A stretch of 64,000 nt of DNA from Pseudodesulfovibrio aespoeensis Aspo-2 (GTDB lineage: Bacteria; Desulfobacterota; Desulfovibrionia; Desulfovibrionales; Desulfovibrionaceae). The stretch spans positions 744,001-808,000 of the forward strand of contig NC_014844.1 in assembly GCF_000176915.2 (NCBI RefSeq), written 5' to 3'. Below the pieces are notes generated by a model. The model was given only the letters and a program-made list of their open reading frames with translations, searched no databases and was not told the DNA's origin. The position numbers and the translations under genes were made by a program. Of this stretch, positions 43,548 to 53,535 are shown piece after piece (position 1 is the first letter of the stretch; each line of letters starts with the position of its first letter).

Positions 43548-44525
43548 GTGCCGCTGAAAAGAAAAATTGACGCAGCCGCGGTTGCTGCAAGGATGACGCT
43601 GGCAGTAGCCACAAACACTGGCAACGTGCCTGCAGATTACAAGAGTATGGTCCTGATCGAGCCGACCTCGGTGTGCAATCTCGCATGCCCCCTGTGCCCC
43701 ACCGGAACGAAGACTCTGGAGCGGGAGAACAAATTCATCGACATGGACGTGTTCGATCGAATCCTGGAGGTGACCGCCCCCGTGGCGGAGGGCTATATCA
43801 TCAACCTCTTCGGCGAACCGACCTTCCATCCCCGCTTCTCGGATATTCTGGCCAAAACAAGCCGTCTGCCCACATGGCTTTCGACCAACCTCAGCTACGG
43901 CGAAGAAGCCGTGCGCGAGATGGCGCACTGGCCGCATCTGCGGGTCATTTGCTCGGTAGATACACTGGACCCCGAAAAATACAGCGAATACAGGGTCGGT
44001 GGAAACTATGACACGGTGATGCGAAATCTGGAAATTCTTTCCAAGGGACAGTGTCAGGTATATCCACAGTTCCTCGTGTCCGGCGATGCAGAAGACGAAG
44101 CCGCGTATGTCGCATTTGCCAAGCGTTTCGACATTCCCGTGGCTAATGTCCTTCTCAAGGCCAAGTTCCAGAGCTTCCGGCTCGACGAGACGGACAAGCC
44201 CGTTTCCGGAGTCTGTCATTCCTGCTACACCGGGATTTACTTCAATTGCGATGGGTATCTTGTGCCCTGCTGCAACAATGTGCGGCGAGAGCTATACATT
44301 CACCACATAAGCGAGATCAATTCCATCGACGACATCTACCGGGGTGAGCGGGTCCGGAACATCCGCAGGGAGCTGGTCAGAAACAAGAACCGCTTCAAGA
44401 GTTGCGGTCGTTGTCCCGGGCTTGGCTTCTGGGACACCAAGTTTGTGGAGTACCTGCAATGTGCGAGATCGCTTCTCCCCGGAGGGGGGGCGAAGCGGGA
44501 GTCGCCTCAGAATATAGCTTTTTGA
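43548..44525 (+). CDS. Radical SAM protein with SPASM-like C-terminal cysteines
   Basis: The 325-residue protein has the radical SAM cluster C43, C47 and C50 (SVCNLACPLC), the LFGEPTFHP segment, and C-terminal cysteine pairs (VCHSCYTGIYFNCDG, VPCCNN, CGRCPG) typical of SPASM auxiliary Fe-S domains. Such proteins modify peptides, sugars or other small molecules. The start is a GTG at 43548 preceded by CAGGGAGGCCGG; a longer in-frame start at 43500 has no ribosome site. Confidence 0.83.
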   Translation: MPLKRKIDAAAVAARMTLAVATNTGNVPADYKSMVLIEPTSVCNLACPLCPTGTKTLERENKFIDMDVFDRILEVTAPVAEGYIINLFGEPTFHPRFSDILAKTSRLPTWLSTNLSYGEEAVREMAHWPHLRVICSVDTLDPEKYSEYRVGGNYDTVMRNLEILSKGQCQVYPQFLVSGDAEDEAAYVAFAKRFDIPVANVLLKAKFQSFRLDETDKPVSGVCHSCYTGIYFNCDGYLVPCCNNVRRELYIHHISEINSIDDIYRGERVRNIRRELVRNKNRFKSCGRCPGLGFWDTKFVEYLQCARSLLPGGGAKRESPQNIAF

Positions 44526-44599
44526 CGAGTCGCGATCACGGTTCCTGGTTGTCATGAAGGAACGGATTGACGGTACATTGACCGGCGCGGCGGAGGACT

Positions 44600-45712
44600 A
44601 TGCGAATTACCTTGGTTCTTGAAAACATACGTGGAGGCGGTGCGCCGTTTTCGGCGGTCAACTGGGCCAACGCCTGGCAGCGCAGGGGACACCAGGTGTC
44701 CATCGTTGTCGTTCATCCCAACGAAGGGCAGGGTGCCGACTTCGCTCTGGGTGAGGGCGTGACGCTGACGCGCATCGACGTGCAGGATCGTGCTGTCTCA
44801 AGCCGATTTGGGGCGCTGCGCCGTCTGTGGAACTGCCTCTCCCTTCTTCGAGGTACTATCAGGGCTACGAAACCTGAGGTGGTCCTCTCTTTTGCCGCTC
44901 CCATCAACGTGAGGATGCTCATGGCCTGCATTGGCCTGCCTTTTCACCGCATCGTAATGGAACAGACCCACCCGGGCATGGAGTCGCATGGTAAGTTCTG
45001 GGAAAAATGGAGGAAGCGTCTGTATCCGCGGGCATCGGCCCTGGTCAACCTCACGCGGGATGCGCACGACTGGTGTCAGGAGCGGTTTCCCGTGGCTCGC
45101 ACGGCCGTTATTCCCAACCCCGTCCTGCCGCCTGCCACCACCGGGCAGCCGAAGCGCCGGGGCCGTCTGGTAGTGGCTGCGGGCCGACTGGTGGAGCAAA
45201 AACGTTTTGATCTGCTGATAGCCGCCTTTGCCATGGTGGCGGAGGAGTCTCCCGACTGGAACCTGGTCATCTACGGCGAGGGGGCCGATCGGGAGTGGCT
45301 GGAGTCGCTGGTGGCCGGACACGGGCTGGCCGGGCGCATATCCCTGCCGGGCTGGGCGGGTGACCTTTCCGCAAAGATGGCGGAGGGAGAGTTCTTTGTC
45401 CTTTCGTCGGGGTACGAAGGGTTCGGCAACGTCATCTGCGAGGCCATGGCCGTCGGGAGGCCTGTTGTGTCTTTCAACTGCCCCAGCGGGCCGGGGGACA
45501 TAATCCGACACGAGGTGGACGGGCTGCTAGTCCCCCCGCTCGACACTGAGGGCTTGGCCGCAGGCATGGCGCGCCTCATGCGCGACGAGGCCCTGTGCGC
45601 CAGGTTGGGTGCACGCGCTCCCGAAGTGCTTGAGCGGTTCTCGCTGGAGAGAACCCTCGAGATGTGGGATGCGCTTTTCGAACGGGTCATGGGCGAGGGG
45701 CGCTCCCGATGA
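44600..45712 (+). CDS. Family 4 glycosyltransferase
   Basis: The 370-residue GT-B protein has the N-terminal Gly-rich loop (ENIRGGGAPFSAVNWANA) and the C-terminal acceptor of the NDP: VVAAGRLVEQKRFDLLI, LPGWAGD, and the E-x7-E motif in YEGFGNVICEAMAVGRPVV. It transfers a sugar from an NDP-sugar to a lipid-linked glycan in the cytosol. The ATG follows GGCGGAGGACT. It overlaps no gene but is tightly followed by the next. Confidence 0.88.
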   Translation: MRITLVLENIRGGGAPFSAVNWANAWQRRGHQVSIVVVHPNEGQGADFALGEGVTLTRIDVQDRAVSSRFGALRRLWNCLSLLRGTIRATKPEVVLSFAAPINVRMLMACIGLPFHRIVMEQTHPGMESHGKFWEKWRKRLYPRASALVNLTRDAHDWCQERFPVARTAVIPNPVLPPATTGQPKRRGRLVVAAGRLVEQKRFDLLIAAFAMVAEESPDWNLVIYGEGADREWLESLVAGHGLAGRISLPGWAGDLSAKMAEGEFFVLSSGYEGFGNVICEAMAVGRPVVSFNCPSGPGDIIRHEVDGLLVPPLDTEGLAAGMARLMRDEALCARLGARAPEVLERFSLERTLEMWDALFERVMGEGRSR

Positions 45713-45743
45713 CTCTGCACAGCGTAAGAGCCGGAGGGAAACG

Positions 45744-46490
45744 GTGAAAGAGCATCTGAAGAAGGTAGTGTGTAAGGCCTATACCGCTTATGTTTGGTGC
45801 TACGATCTGCTGTGCGGGCGACACCCTCGGCTGTACCCCTGGCATTTCCAATGGCACGCCATACGGTTCCTCAACAGGGACATGGACGATGTGCTCCCGA
45901 CCCTCAGGGGAAGGGTGCTCGATCTGGGGTGCGGTCTCCAGCCCTATCGTGGCCTGCTCGACAAGTCGGTTCAGTACGTGGGAGTGGATATCGCCGCCGC
46001 TCCAGGGGTGGACGTGGTCATCGAGGAGGGGGCGGGGCTGCCCTTTCCCGACACATCCTTTGACGGCGTGCTGAGCACGCAGGTCTTTGAGCACGTGGCC
46101 GACCTCGAGCAGTGCGTGGCCGAGATCCGTCGTGTTCTCAAGCCAGGCGGAACGCTCGTGCTCTCCGTTCCATTCATATATCAGCTCCACGGCAAGCCGC
46201 ACGACTATCGCAGATTGACGGAGTACGGAGTGGTCCAGATGCTTCGGGGGTTCTCCGTCGATACGGTGCGCCGGGAGGGGGCTGTGGGCAGTACCTTGGC
46301 GGTCCTCTTCCTCGGGTGGGTCAACGCACAGCTTAGTGTGAACACGTATGTGTGGGCCATAAAGGCTCTGCTGCTGCCAGTGTGGATAGTGGCGTCTCTG
46401 CTGGTAAACATGCTGGGGCTGCTTCTTGACTTCGTGGATTCCACCGGTTCCTTCTACGGCAACTTATTTGCCCTCGCGCGAAAAGAATAG
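45744..46490 (+). CDS. Class I SAM-dependent methyltransferase
   Basis: The 248-residue protein has GRVLDLGCGLQPYRGLLD (SAM loop), YVGVDIAAAPGVDV and LSTQVFEHVADLEQCVAE followed by LKPGGTLVLSVPF. The C-terminal 60 residues are hydrophobic (LLPVWIVASLLVNMLGLLL), suggesting membrane attachment. The start is a GTG at 45744 preceded by CCGGAGGGAAAC; a longer in-frame start lies inside the upstream gene. Confidence 0.82.
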   Translation: MKEHLKKVVCKAYTAYVWCYDLLCGRHPRLYPWHFQWHAIRFLNRDMDDVLPTLRGRVLDLGCGLQPYRGLLDKSVQYVGVDIAAAPGVDVVIEEGAGLPFPDTSFDGVLSTQVFEHVADLEQCVAEIRRVLKPGGTLVLSVPFIYQLHGKPHDYRRLTEYGVVQMLRGFSVDTVRREGAVGSTLAVLFLGWVNAQLSVNTYVWAIKALLLPVWIVASLLVNMLGLLLDFVDSTGSFYGNLFALARKE

Positions 46491-46496
46491 CCGGGC

Positions 46497-47603
46497 ATGA
46501 AGATAGTTCTTCTCAGCACATTGTTTTCCGCCGGAGGCGCAGCCCGTGTCATGACTACGATGGCCAATTATTGGGTTGCGGCCGGGCACGAGGTGCACTT
46601 GTTCAGCTTTGAGGACCGCGGGGAGGTGCCGTTTTATCCTCTGCACCCCAGGGTGTGTGTCACCAACTTGTCACTCAACCGGTGCTCGCCGAATCTGCTT
46701 GCCTCCATGGTCAACAATTGGCAGCGTCTTGCCACGATCCGGAGCAACGTGAAGGCGGTGGAGCCAGATGCAGTCGTCAGCTTCATCGATACGGCCAACA
46801 TCCGCACGGTGGTCGCGCTCCTGGGCACGGGCATCCCCGTGATCGTATCGGAGCGGGTTCACCCCGGGCACGAGCAGATCGGCTGGCTCTGGGGGACGCT
46901 GCGGCGACTGGTCTACCCCCTGGCAGAATCTTTGGTGGTCCAGACGAAAGACATTGGGGAATTCTTCAGCGGCTACCGGCTGCGCGATCTGCGGGTCATC
47001 CCCAACGCCGTGGTCGCCCCGGCACCAGATGCGGGGGGGGAGACGCTGGACGGTTTGACGCTTCTCGCCGTGGGTCGGCTTGACAGGCAGAAGGGATATG
47101 ATCTGTTGGTGCGCGCATTTTCCAGGGTGGCGGCGAAGCATCCGGGCTGGACCCTCCGCGTGGCCGGGGATGGCCCCCTGCGTGACGAACTGGCGCAACT
47201 GACCGGAGCCCTCTCGCTGGACGACAGGGTAGTGTGGATGGGGCAGGTGGCCGATGTGGCGGGACTCTACGCCCAGTCGAACGCCTACGTCATGTCGTCG
47301 TCCTACGAGGGGTTTCCCAACGCTCTTTGCGAGGCCATGGCGGCGGGGCTTGCCTGTGTATCCACGGACTGTCCGTCGGGGCCGGCGGACATCATACGGG
47401 ACGGGGAGAACGGCCTGCTTGTTCCCTGCGACGACGAACACGCCCTGGCCGCCGCCCTGGACCGGCTGATGGCCGACCCCGACCTCAGGCGCACCCTGGG
47501 AGCAAGGGCCGCAGGCGTGGTCGACAGGTTCAGCCAGGACAGAATAATGGGAATGTGGGAAGAGTGCATTCTTGAGGCGATCGGAAGACGGGTCAGGTCG
47601 TGA
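46497..47603 (+). CDS. Family 4 glycosyltransferase
   Basis: The 368-residue GT-B protein resembles the WbpH/PglH group: LSTLFSAGGAARVMTTMANY at the N-terminus, LLAVGRLDRQKGYDLLVRAF, VWMGQVADVAGLYAQ and the E-x7-E in YEGFPNALCEAMAAGLACV. It adds a sugar to a growing lipid-linked glycan. It starts 6 bases past the methyltransferase stop. Confidence 0.88.
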   Translation: MKIVLLSTLFSAGGAARVMTTMANYWVAAGHEVHLFSFEDRGEVPFYPLHPRVCVTNLSLNRCSPNLLASMVNNWQRLATIRSNVKAVEPDAVVSFIDTANIRTVVALLGTGIPVIVSERVHPGHEQIGWLWGTLRRLVYPLAESLVVQTKDIGEFFSGYRLRDLRVIPNAVVAPAPDAGGETLDGLTLLAVGRLDRQKGYDLLVRAFSRVAAKHPGWTLRVAGDGPLRDELAQLTGALSLDDRVVWMGQVADVAGLYAQSNAYVMSSSYEGFPNALCEAMAAGLACVSTDCPSGPADIIRDGENGLLVPCDDEHALAAALDRLMADPDLRRTLGARAAGVVDRFSQDRIMGMWEECILEAIGRRVRS

Positions 47604-47645
47604 CGACCTGGCGGCATCAGCAAACGCAGACGGGAGTGGTTTGAC

Positions 47646-48476
47646 GTGAATCGTGATATGCCCATGTCGGAACGGTTCGCCTTTGGCGAGAACTGGAGGC
47701 GGTTTCTGGGGGATTTGTCTGATGAGCGCATCGACGAGGCCCAGTGGTCTCTTGTCGATATGCTGGGGGACGGTCGGCAATTCGAGGGCAGGCACTTTTT
47801 CGACATAGGATGCGGGAGCGGCCTGTTCTCTCTGGCGGCCAGAAACCTCGGGGCAGAGGTCGTGTCGATCGATTTTGACCCGGAGTCGGTGGAGTGCGCC
47901 AGGTATCTCAAGGAGAAGTACCATCCGGGGGACGAGAAGTGGCGGATCATGCGGGGCTCTGTGCTGGATCGCGAGTTCATGGCGCAATGCGGACAGGCGG
48001 ACATCGTCTATTCGTGGGGCGTGCTGCACCACACCGGGAGCATGTGGGAGGCCATGGCCAACGCCCTTGACGCCGTGGCGGACCGCGGGCTGGTCCACCT
48101 GGCCATATACAATGATCAGGGCGGGTATTCTGATCGCTGGAAAACCATCAAGCGCTGGTATGTGGGGATGCCTAAGTGGGCGCGCCCGCTCCTGTGCACG
48201 GCCGTCCTCGTCGTGCGCGAGGCCAAGCCCACCCTGGGGCAGCTGCTCCGCCTCAGGAATCCCTGGAATTACTGGATGTCGAAGAAGCAGGAGCGGGGCA
48301 TGTCGTTCTGGACCAACGTGGCCGACTGGGTGGGTGGGTACCCTTTTGAGGTAGCCAAGCCCGAGGAGGTCTTCGATTTTTGCCGTGCAAGGGGCTTCGT
48401 GCTTTTGCGGCTGAGGACCAATCGCGGCGAGGCCGGGTGCAACGAGTTCGTGCTGAGAAAGGGCGGAGTCGTATAG
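47646..48476 (+). CDS. Class I SAM-dependent methyltransferase
   Basis: The 276-residue protein has HFFDIGCGSGLFSLAA (SAM loop), VVSIDFDPESVECA and IVYSWGVLHHTGSMWEAM. It resembles methyltransferases next to polysaccharide genes that act on sugars. The start is a GTG (47646) about 11 bases after GGGAGT; an ATG at 47658 is an alternative. The stop is 1 base from the start of the first tandem AsnB gene. Confidence 0.8.
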   Translation: MNRDMPMSERFAFGENWRRFLGDLSDERIDEAQWSLVDMLGDGRQFEGRHFFDIGCGSGLFSLAARNLGAEVVSIDFDPESVECARYLKEKYHPGDEKWRIMRGSVLDREFMAQCGQADIVYSWGVLHHTGSMWEAMANALDAVADRGLVHLAIYNDQGGYSDRWKTIKRWYVGMPKWARPLLCTAVLVVREAKPTLGQLLRLRNPWNYWMSKKQERGMSFWTNVADWVGGYPFEVAKPEEVFDFCRARGFVLLRLRTNRGEAGCNEFVLRKGGVV

Positions 48477-48477
48477 C

Positions 48478-50370
48478 ATGTGCGGCATCGCGGGTGTTTT
48501 TTCCTCAAGCCCTGTCCGTCCCGAAGTCCTTGGGGCGATGACGGACTCGCTGGCGCACCGCGGGCCTGATGATTCCGACATCTGGATCGATGCCGCGGCG
48601 GGGATCGGCGTCGGACACAGGCGGCTTTCCATCCTCGACCTCTCTCCCTTGGGCCGCCAGCCCATGCACTCCGCCTGCGGGCGCTATGTCATTGCGTACA
48701 ATGGCGAGGTATACAACTTCCCTGCTCTCCGTAACGAGCTGGAGGCCCTGGGGCATCGTTTCAAGGGGGGCTCGGACACAGAGGTCATGCTGGCTGCCTT
48801 TGCCCAATGGGGGGTGGAGGGCGCCGTGTCCAGGTTCGTGGGCATGTTTGCCTTCGCGGTATGGGACAGGGCTGAACGAAGACTTTTTCTCGTACGTGAT
48901 CGCTTGGGCATCAAGCCATTATACTATGGCTGGGCCGGGGACGCATTCCTTTTCGCGTCTGAGCTGAAGGCTTTCCGGCAATATCCCGGATTTGACCCGT
49001 CCCTGGATCGCGATGCACTGTCCTTGTATTTCCGCCATAACTATGTTCCTGCGCCATGGACCATATACCAGCGGGCCAGAAAGCTGGAGCCGGGGTGCAT
49101 CCTGGCGCTGGATGCCCCTGCGGGCGAGCCCCGCCTCACTGTCTACTGGTCCGCGCTGGACGCCTGGAACCACGGCGCGGCCAACCCGTTTGCAGGCACC
49201 GAGGAGGACGCCGCCGATCGTCTGGAGGCTCTGCTTGCGGACGCGGTGAGGATGCGGCTGATCTCTGACGTCCCCTTGGGTGCGTTACTGTCGGGCGGGA
49301 TAGATTCGTCGCTCGTGGTCGCACTCATGCAGCGGGCGTCCGACACGCCGGTCAAGACCTTCTCCATAGGTTTTCATGAGGCAGGCTACGACGAGTCCAG
49401 GCATGCCAAGGAGGTGGCCAGGTATCTCGGCACCGATCATTCCGAGCTCTACGTGACCCCGCAGGATATGCTGGATGTTGTCCCCTCGATCCCCGGATAC
49501 TGGGACGAGCCGTTCGCCGACCCCTCGCAGGTGCCGACCTACTGCGTTTGCGCATTGACCCGGAACCATGTCACCGTGGCCCTGTCCGGCGACGGCGGGG
49601 ACGAACTGTTCGCGGGCTACCAGCGCTATTTTTGGATGGAGCGCTGGGCCAGGTTAGCTCGCGTTCCGCTGTGCGTTCGAGAGTTTTTTGCGCCCATCGT
49701 CCGCAACGCCCCGCCGGGCATGTTCCGTGCCCTCGGCGCACTCGGGCAAAAGCTGCGCTGGCGCGTGGACATGCTGGGTATCAGGGAGTTCGCCGAGTTT
49801 TATTTGTACTTCATGAGCCATAATCGAAGGCCGACTCTGTTTGTTCCCGGGTCAAGGGAACCGGAAAGCCCCATGACGCGGCACTATGCCCTGAGCAGCC
49901 AGGACCGGATAAGGCAAATGACGTTCTGGGACACCAAGGCGTATCTGCCCGACGACATCCTGACCAAGACCGACAGGGCCAGCATGGCTGTGGGGCTCGA
50001 GTTGCGCGTGCCCATTCTTGATCATCGCGTGCTGGAATTCGCCGCCACCCTGCCCACGCACATGAAGATGGCCAATGGCGAGGGCAAGCAGGTGTTGCGG
50101 CGGATTCTCTATCGCCACGTCCCGCGCGACATCGTTGATCGGCCCAAGATGGGGTTTGGAATCCCTCTGCGGGAGTGGCTCGGGGCAGAGCTTTCAGGCT
50201 GGTGCAGGGACACCCTTTCGCTCTCCCGGATAAGATCCCAGGGTTACCTGGACGCCAGGGAGGTGGGGCGGATGCTCAAGGCATTCTATTCTGGCGACGC
50301 GGCCCAGTGCCAGCCCCTTTGGAATACGCTCATGTTCCAGGCTTGGCTCGACCTGTGGGGTGAACAGTGA
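48478..50370 (+). CDS. asnB: Asparagine synthase (glutamine-hydrolysing) family amidotransferase, tandem copy 1
   Basis: The 630-residue protein has the glutaminase Cys2 (MCGIAGVF), HRGPDDSD, AYNGEVYNF, and the ATP-pyrophosphatase loop LLSGGIDSSLVV (about 272-278). It is closely related to the next gene: by hand count, residues 41-200 align without gaps at 117/160 identities. It probably amidates a sugar acid or other carboxylate of the glycan. The ATG lies 1 base past the upstream stop. Confidence 0.88.
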   Translation: MCGIAGVFSSSPVRPEVLGAMTDSLAHRGPDDSDIWIDAAAGIGVGHRRLSILDLSPLGRQPMHSACGRYVIAYNGEVYNFPALRNELEALGHRFKGGSDTEVMLAAFAQWGVEGAVSRFVGMFAFAVWDRAERRLFLVRDRLGIKPLYYGWAGDAFLFASELKAFRQYPGFDPSLDRDALSLYFRHNYVPAPWTIYQRARKLEPGCILALDAPAGEPRLTVYWSALDAWNHGAANPFAGTEEDAADRLEALLADAVRMRLISDVPLGALLSGGIDSSLVVALMQRASDTPVKTFSIGFHEAGYDESRHAKEVARYLGTDHSELYVTPQDMLDVVPSIPGYWDEPFADPSQVPTYCVCALTRNHVTVALSGDGGDELFAGYQRYFWMERWARLARVPLCVREFFAPIVRNAPPGMFRALGALGQKLRWRVDMLGIREFAEFYLYFMSHNRRPTLFVPGSREPESPMTRHYALSSQDRIRQMTFWDTKAYLPDDILTKTDRASMAVGLELRVPILDHRVLEFAATLPTHMKMANGEGKQVLRRILYRHVPRDIVDRPKMGFGIPLREWLGAELSGWCRDTLSLSRIRSQGYLDAREVGRMLKAFYSGDAAQCQPLWNTLMFQAWLDLWGEQ

Positions 50371-50443
50371 GAACGCCTTACGTTGCGAAAAGAATCTGCC
50401 CGTCAGTACTCCGGCTGGGCAGACTTGACGGGAAAGTGTCGTC

Positions 50444-52324
50444 GTGTGCGGAATAACCGGATTTCTTGCCAATTCCGGCTGGCCGTTCGAATGCATTGAT
50501 TCGATGGCGGGTGCCATTGCCCATCGGGGGCCGGATGATTCCGGCTCGTGGGCCGACCCTGGGGCCGGGATAGCCCTTGGGCACCGAAGGCTGTCAATCC
50601 TCGACCTCTCCGCGCTTGGCCGCCAGCCCATGGTCTCGAACTGCGGTCGATTCGTCATCGCCTACAACGGCGAGGTCTACAACTTCAGAACGATTCGGAC
50701 CGAGCTGCGAGCCCTTGGCCATGAGTTCAAGGGCGACTCGGATACCGAGGTCATTGTCGCTGGCATGGCCCAGTGGGGGGTGCAGGAGGCGGTCAAGCGG
50801 TTCGTGGGCATGTTCGCCTTCGCGCTCTGGGACAGGGGGGAGAGGGCGCTGTATCTCGTTCGTGACCGCCTCGGCATAAAGCCTCTGTACTACGGACGAG
50901 TCGCCAACGCCTTTGTCTTCGGTTCGGAGCTCAAGGCGCTCCGGGCCTTCCCCGGATTCTGCAACGACATAGACCGGGGCGCGCTCTCTTTGTATTTCCG
51001 GCATAATTATATACCGGCTCCACATTCAATATATCAGGGAGTGCGCAAGCTGGAGCCCGGGAGCATCCTGCGGGTTCAGCCGGGCGGCGAGCCCTCGGTC
51101 ATCAGGTACTGGTCTGCCGACGAGGTGTGGGATCGAGGTCTTCAGGCGCCCTTTGCCGGGAGCATGGACGAAGGTGCAGAGCGTCTGCACGATCTGCTTG
51201 CGGATGCGGTCGGGCTGCGCATGATCTCCGATGTGCCCATAGGAGCATTCCTTTCGGGCGGTATCGACTCCTCCCTGGTGGTTGCCTTGATGCAGGCCCA
51301 GAGCAGCAGGCCGGTCAAGACGTTTTCCATTGGCTTCCGTGAGCAGGAGTTTGACGAAGCCCATTATGCGAAGGCGGTTGCCGCCCACCTGGGGACCGAC
51401 CACACCGAGCTCTACGTGACCGCCGAAGACATGCTCTCCGTCATCCCGCTGCTGCCGAAGATATGGGACGAGCCCTTTGCAGACTCTTCACAAATACCCA
51501 CCTATTGCGTGTCCAGGCTGGCTGGCGGGCACGTGACCGTCAGCCTCTCGGGAGACGGAGGAGATGAGCTGTTCGCGGGCTACGACAGGTATTTCTGGAG
51601 CCGCAGGGTGCGCCGCCTTCTGGCTGTTCCGTTGCCCTTGCGCAAGCTGATTGTCGCCGGTCTGCCCCGATCCGTGCTCGCCTCGCTCGGCTCCCTGGGA
51701 CGCAAGGCGGCCTGGCGCCTCGATGGGTTGGGATGCGCCAGTTTCGCAGAACTCTATCGCTTCCTCGTGTCGCATCAAAAGAAACCGGCGGAATTCGTGC
51801 TGGGTGGCTTCGAGCCCGAGGCCGAGCTCTCGCGCAACGCTGACGCGCGCGGCGACATCTTTCATCGCATGACCCTCTGGGACACGGTGAGCTATCTTCC
51901 GGACGACATCCTGACCAAGGTGGACCGTGCCAGCATGGCCGTGGGTCTTGAGGCGCGCGTGCCGATTCTCGATCACCGCGTGGTGGAGTTCGCCGCCTCG
52001 CTTCCTCTTTCGATGAAGGTGGAGAAGGGCCAGGGGAAGCGGATTCTGCGCAAGGTGTTGTCGCGCCATGTGCCCGACGCCCTGGTGGACCGCCCCAAGA
52101 AAGGCTTCGGAGTTCCCATGGAGCGCTGGCTGGGACGGGAGCTGCGGGATTGGAGTGAGTCCCTGCTGGATCAGAACCGCCTCGTACGGCAGGGCTACCT
52201 TGACCACCAGGCCGTGAGGCGCATGTGGGAACGATTTCTTGCAGGCGACACGTACTATTGCCACTTTCTCTGGGACATCCTTATGTTTCAGGCGTGGCTG
52301 GCCGAATGGGAGGAAAATCGGTGA
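50444..52324 (+). CDS. asnB: Asparagine synthase (glutamine-hydrolysing) family amidotransferase, tandem copy 2
   Basis: The 626-residue protein starts at GTG (MCGITGF, Cys2 nucleophile), contains AYNGEVYNF and the loop FLSGGIDSSLVV (about 271-277). Its likeness to copy 1 shows a tandem duplication. Catalytic residues are kept in both, so both may be active, perhaps on different sugar acids. The stop overlaps the next GTG start (GTGA). Confidence 0.87.
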   Translation: MCGITGFLANSGWPFECIDSMAGAIAHRGPDDSGSWADPGAGIALGHRRLSILDLSALGRQPMVSNCGRFVIAYNGEVYNFRTIRTELRALGHEFKGDSDTEVIVAGMAQWGVQEAVKRFVGMFAFALWDRGERALYLVRDRLGIKPLYYGRVANAFVFGSELKALRAFPGFCNDIDRGALSLYFRHNYIPAPHSIYQGVRKLEPGSILRVQPGGEPSVIRYWSADEVWDRGLQAPFAGSMDEGAERLHDLLADAVGLRMISDVPIGAFLSGGIDSSLVVALMQAQSSRPVKTFSIGFREQEFDEAHYAKAVAAHLGTDHTELYVTAEDMLSVIPLLPKIWDEPFADSSQIPTYCVSRLAGGHVTVSLSGDGGDELFAGYDRYFWSRRVRRLLAVPLPLRKLIVAGLPRSVLASLGSLGRKAAWRLDGLGCASFAELYRFLVSHQKKPAEFVLGGFEPEAELSRNADARGDIFHRMTLWDTVSYLPDDILTKVDRASMAVGLEARVPILDHRVVEFAASLPLSMKVEKGQGKRILRKVLSRHVPDALVDRPKKGFGVPMERWLGRELRDWSESLLDQNRLVRQGYLDHQAVRRMWERFLAGDTYYCHFLWDILMFQAWLAEWEENR

Positions 52325-53442
52325 GAATACTCCTCCTGGCCCCATCCCTGGAAGCTGGCGGCGCAGAGCGTCAACTGGTGGTTCTGGCCAACGGGCTTGC
52401 CGCTCGCGGGCATCGGGTTTGTGTTGCGCTGTTTCGCATGACGGGTCCGCTGCTTTCGGATATTTCACGGCAAGTGGTCGTGCACGACCTGCGCAAGGGA
52501 GGTCGGGCAGACGTGATAGGCCTGTTGTTGCGGCTGCGCCGCCTGCTTCGTTCAGAGTCGCCAGATGTGCTGTATACTTTTCTAGGCGTACCCAATCTTG
52601 CCGGGGTGGTCATGAAGCTTCTCGTCCCCGGCACCTGCTGCCTTGTATCGGTTCGCGCCTCGAATATGGATATGGCCCGGTACGGTACACTGGCCAGACT
52701 ATGCGGCATGGCCGAGACCCGGCTGGTCCGTTTTGCCGATCGGATTGTGTCCAACTCGCATGCGGGAGCTGAAAGTGCCGTGGCGCGCGGAATGCCGCGT
52801 CGGACAATGACCGTTGTCCCAAACGGGATTGATGTGGACCTATTCCATCCCGATCGGGCTGCCGGGGCTGCCTTGCGGCGTCAATGGGGGGCCGGTGAGG
52901 GGACCTTGTTGGTTGGCTTGATTGGACGTATCGATCCGATGAAGGATCACGAAACGTTTGTGCGGGCGGCACGGATTGTAGCAGATCAGGACGCCAGGGT
53001 GCGTTTTGTCTGTGTTGGGGACAACCGGAATTCGCTTGGGGCGCGTGTGCGCGAGCTGTCCGACGGGCTTGGCTTGGGGGGACGGCTGGTCTGGGTCGGG
53101 CGGCGGGATGATATGGTTTCTGTCTACAACAGCCTTGATGTCTGTTGTCTGTCCTCGGCCTTTGGCGAGGGGTTCCCCAACGTGCTGGGCGAGGCCATGG
53201 CCTGCTCCGTTCCCTGCGTGACCACAGATGTGGGCGATGCCGCCTTGATCGTCGGTGATACCGGGATAGTCGTGCCGCTAGGGAATCCGAAGGCCCTGGC
53301 TGCGGGAATCCTGTCCATGGGAGGCAGGATCAGGCGGGGCGAGGTCGCCGGTGTCCGGGAGCGGATCAAGGAAGGTTTTTCGGTTGAGGCCATGGTCGAT
53401 GCCACGGAGCGCCTCATGGGGGAATTGGCATGCCGCGTCTAG
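52321..53442 (+). CDS. Family 4 glycosyltransferase
   Basis: The 373-residue GT-B protein begins VRILLLAPSLEAGGAERQLV, has TVVPNGIDVDLFHPD, LVGLIGRIDPMKDHETFVRA, LVWVGRRDDMVSVYN and the E-x7-E in FGEGFPNVLGEAMACSVPC. It is a lipid-linked-glycan sugar transferase of the WbpY/PglJ kind. The GTG start overlaps the AsnB stop by three bases, with GGGAGGAAAATCG upstream. It ends the plus-strand arm. Confidence 0.88.
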   Translation: MRILLLAPSLEAGGAERQLVVLANGLAARGHRVCVALFRMTGPLLSDISRQVVVHDLRKGGRADVIGLLLRLRRLLRSESPDVLYTFLGVPNLAGVVMKLLVPGTCCLVSVRASNMDMARYGTLARLCGMAETRLVRFADRIVSNSHAGAESAVARGMPRRTMTVVPNGIDVDLFHPDRAAGAALRRQWGAGEGTLLVGLIGRIDPMKDHETFVRAARIVADQDARVRFVCVGDNRNSLGARVRELSDGLGLGGRLVWVGRRDDMVSVYNSLDVCCLSSAFGEGFPNVLGEAMACSVPCVTTDVGDAALIVGDTGIVVPLGNPKALAAGILSMGGRIRRGEVAGVRERIKEGFSVEAMVDATERLMGELACRV

Positions 53443-53535
53443 CCCGTCTTGGGCCTTGGGTGTCCATCAATACCCCGATCTGGGACGGCATGACCACTTC
53501 CTCTTGGAAGGGCCAAGTGTTAGGTTATAACCATC

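Noticed and set aside
46671-48665. A 664-codon minus-strand open frame.
   Set aside because: It crosses antisense to a glycosyltransferase, a methyltransferase and asnB; no domain is recognisable.
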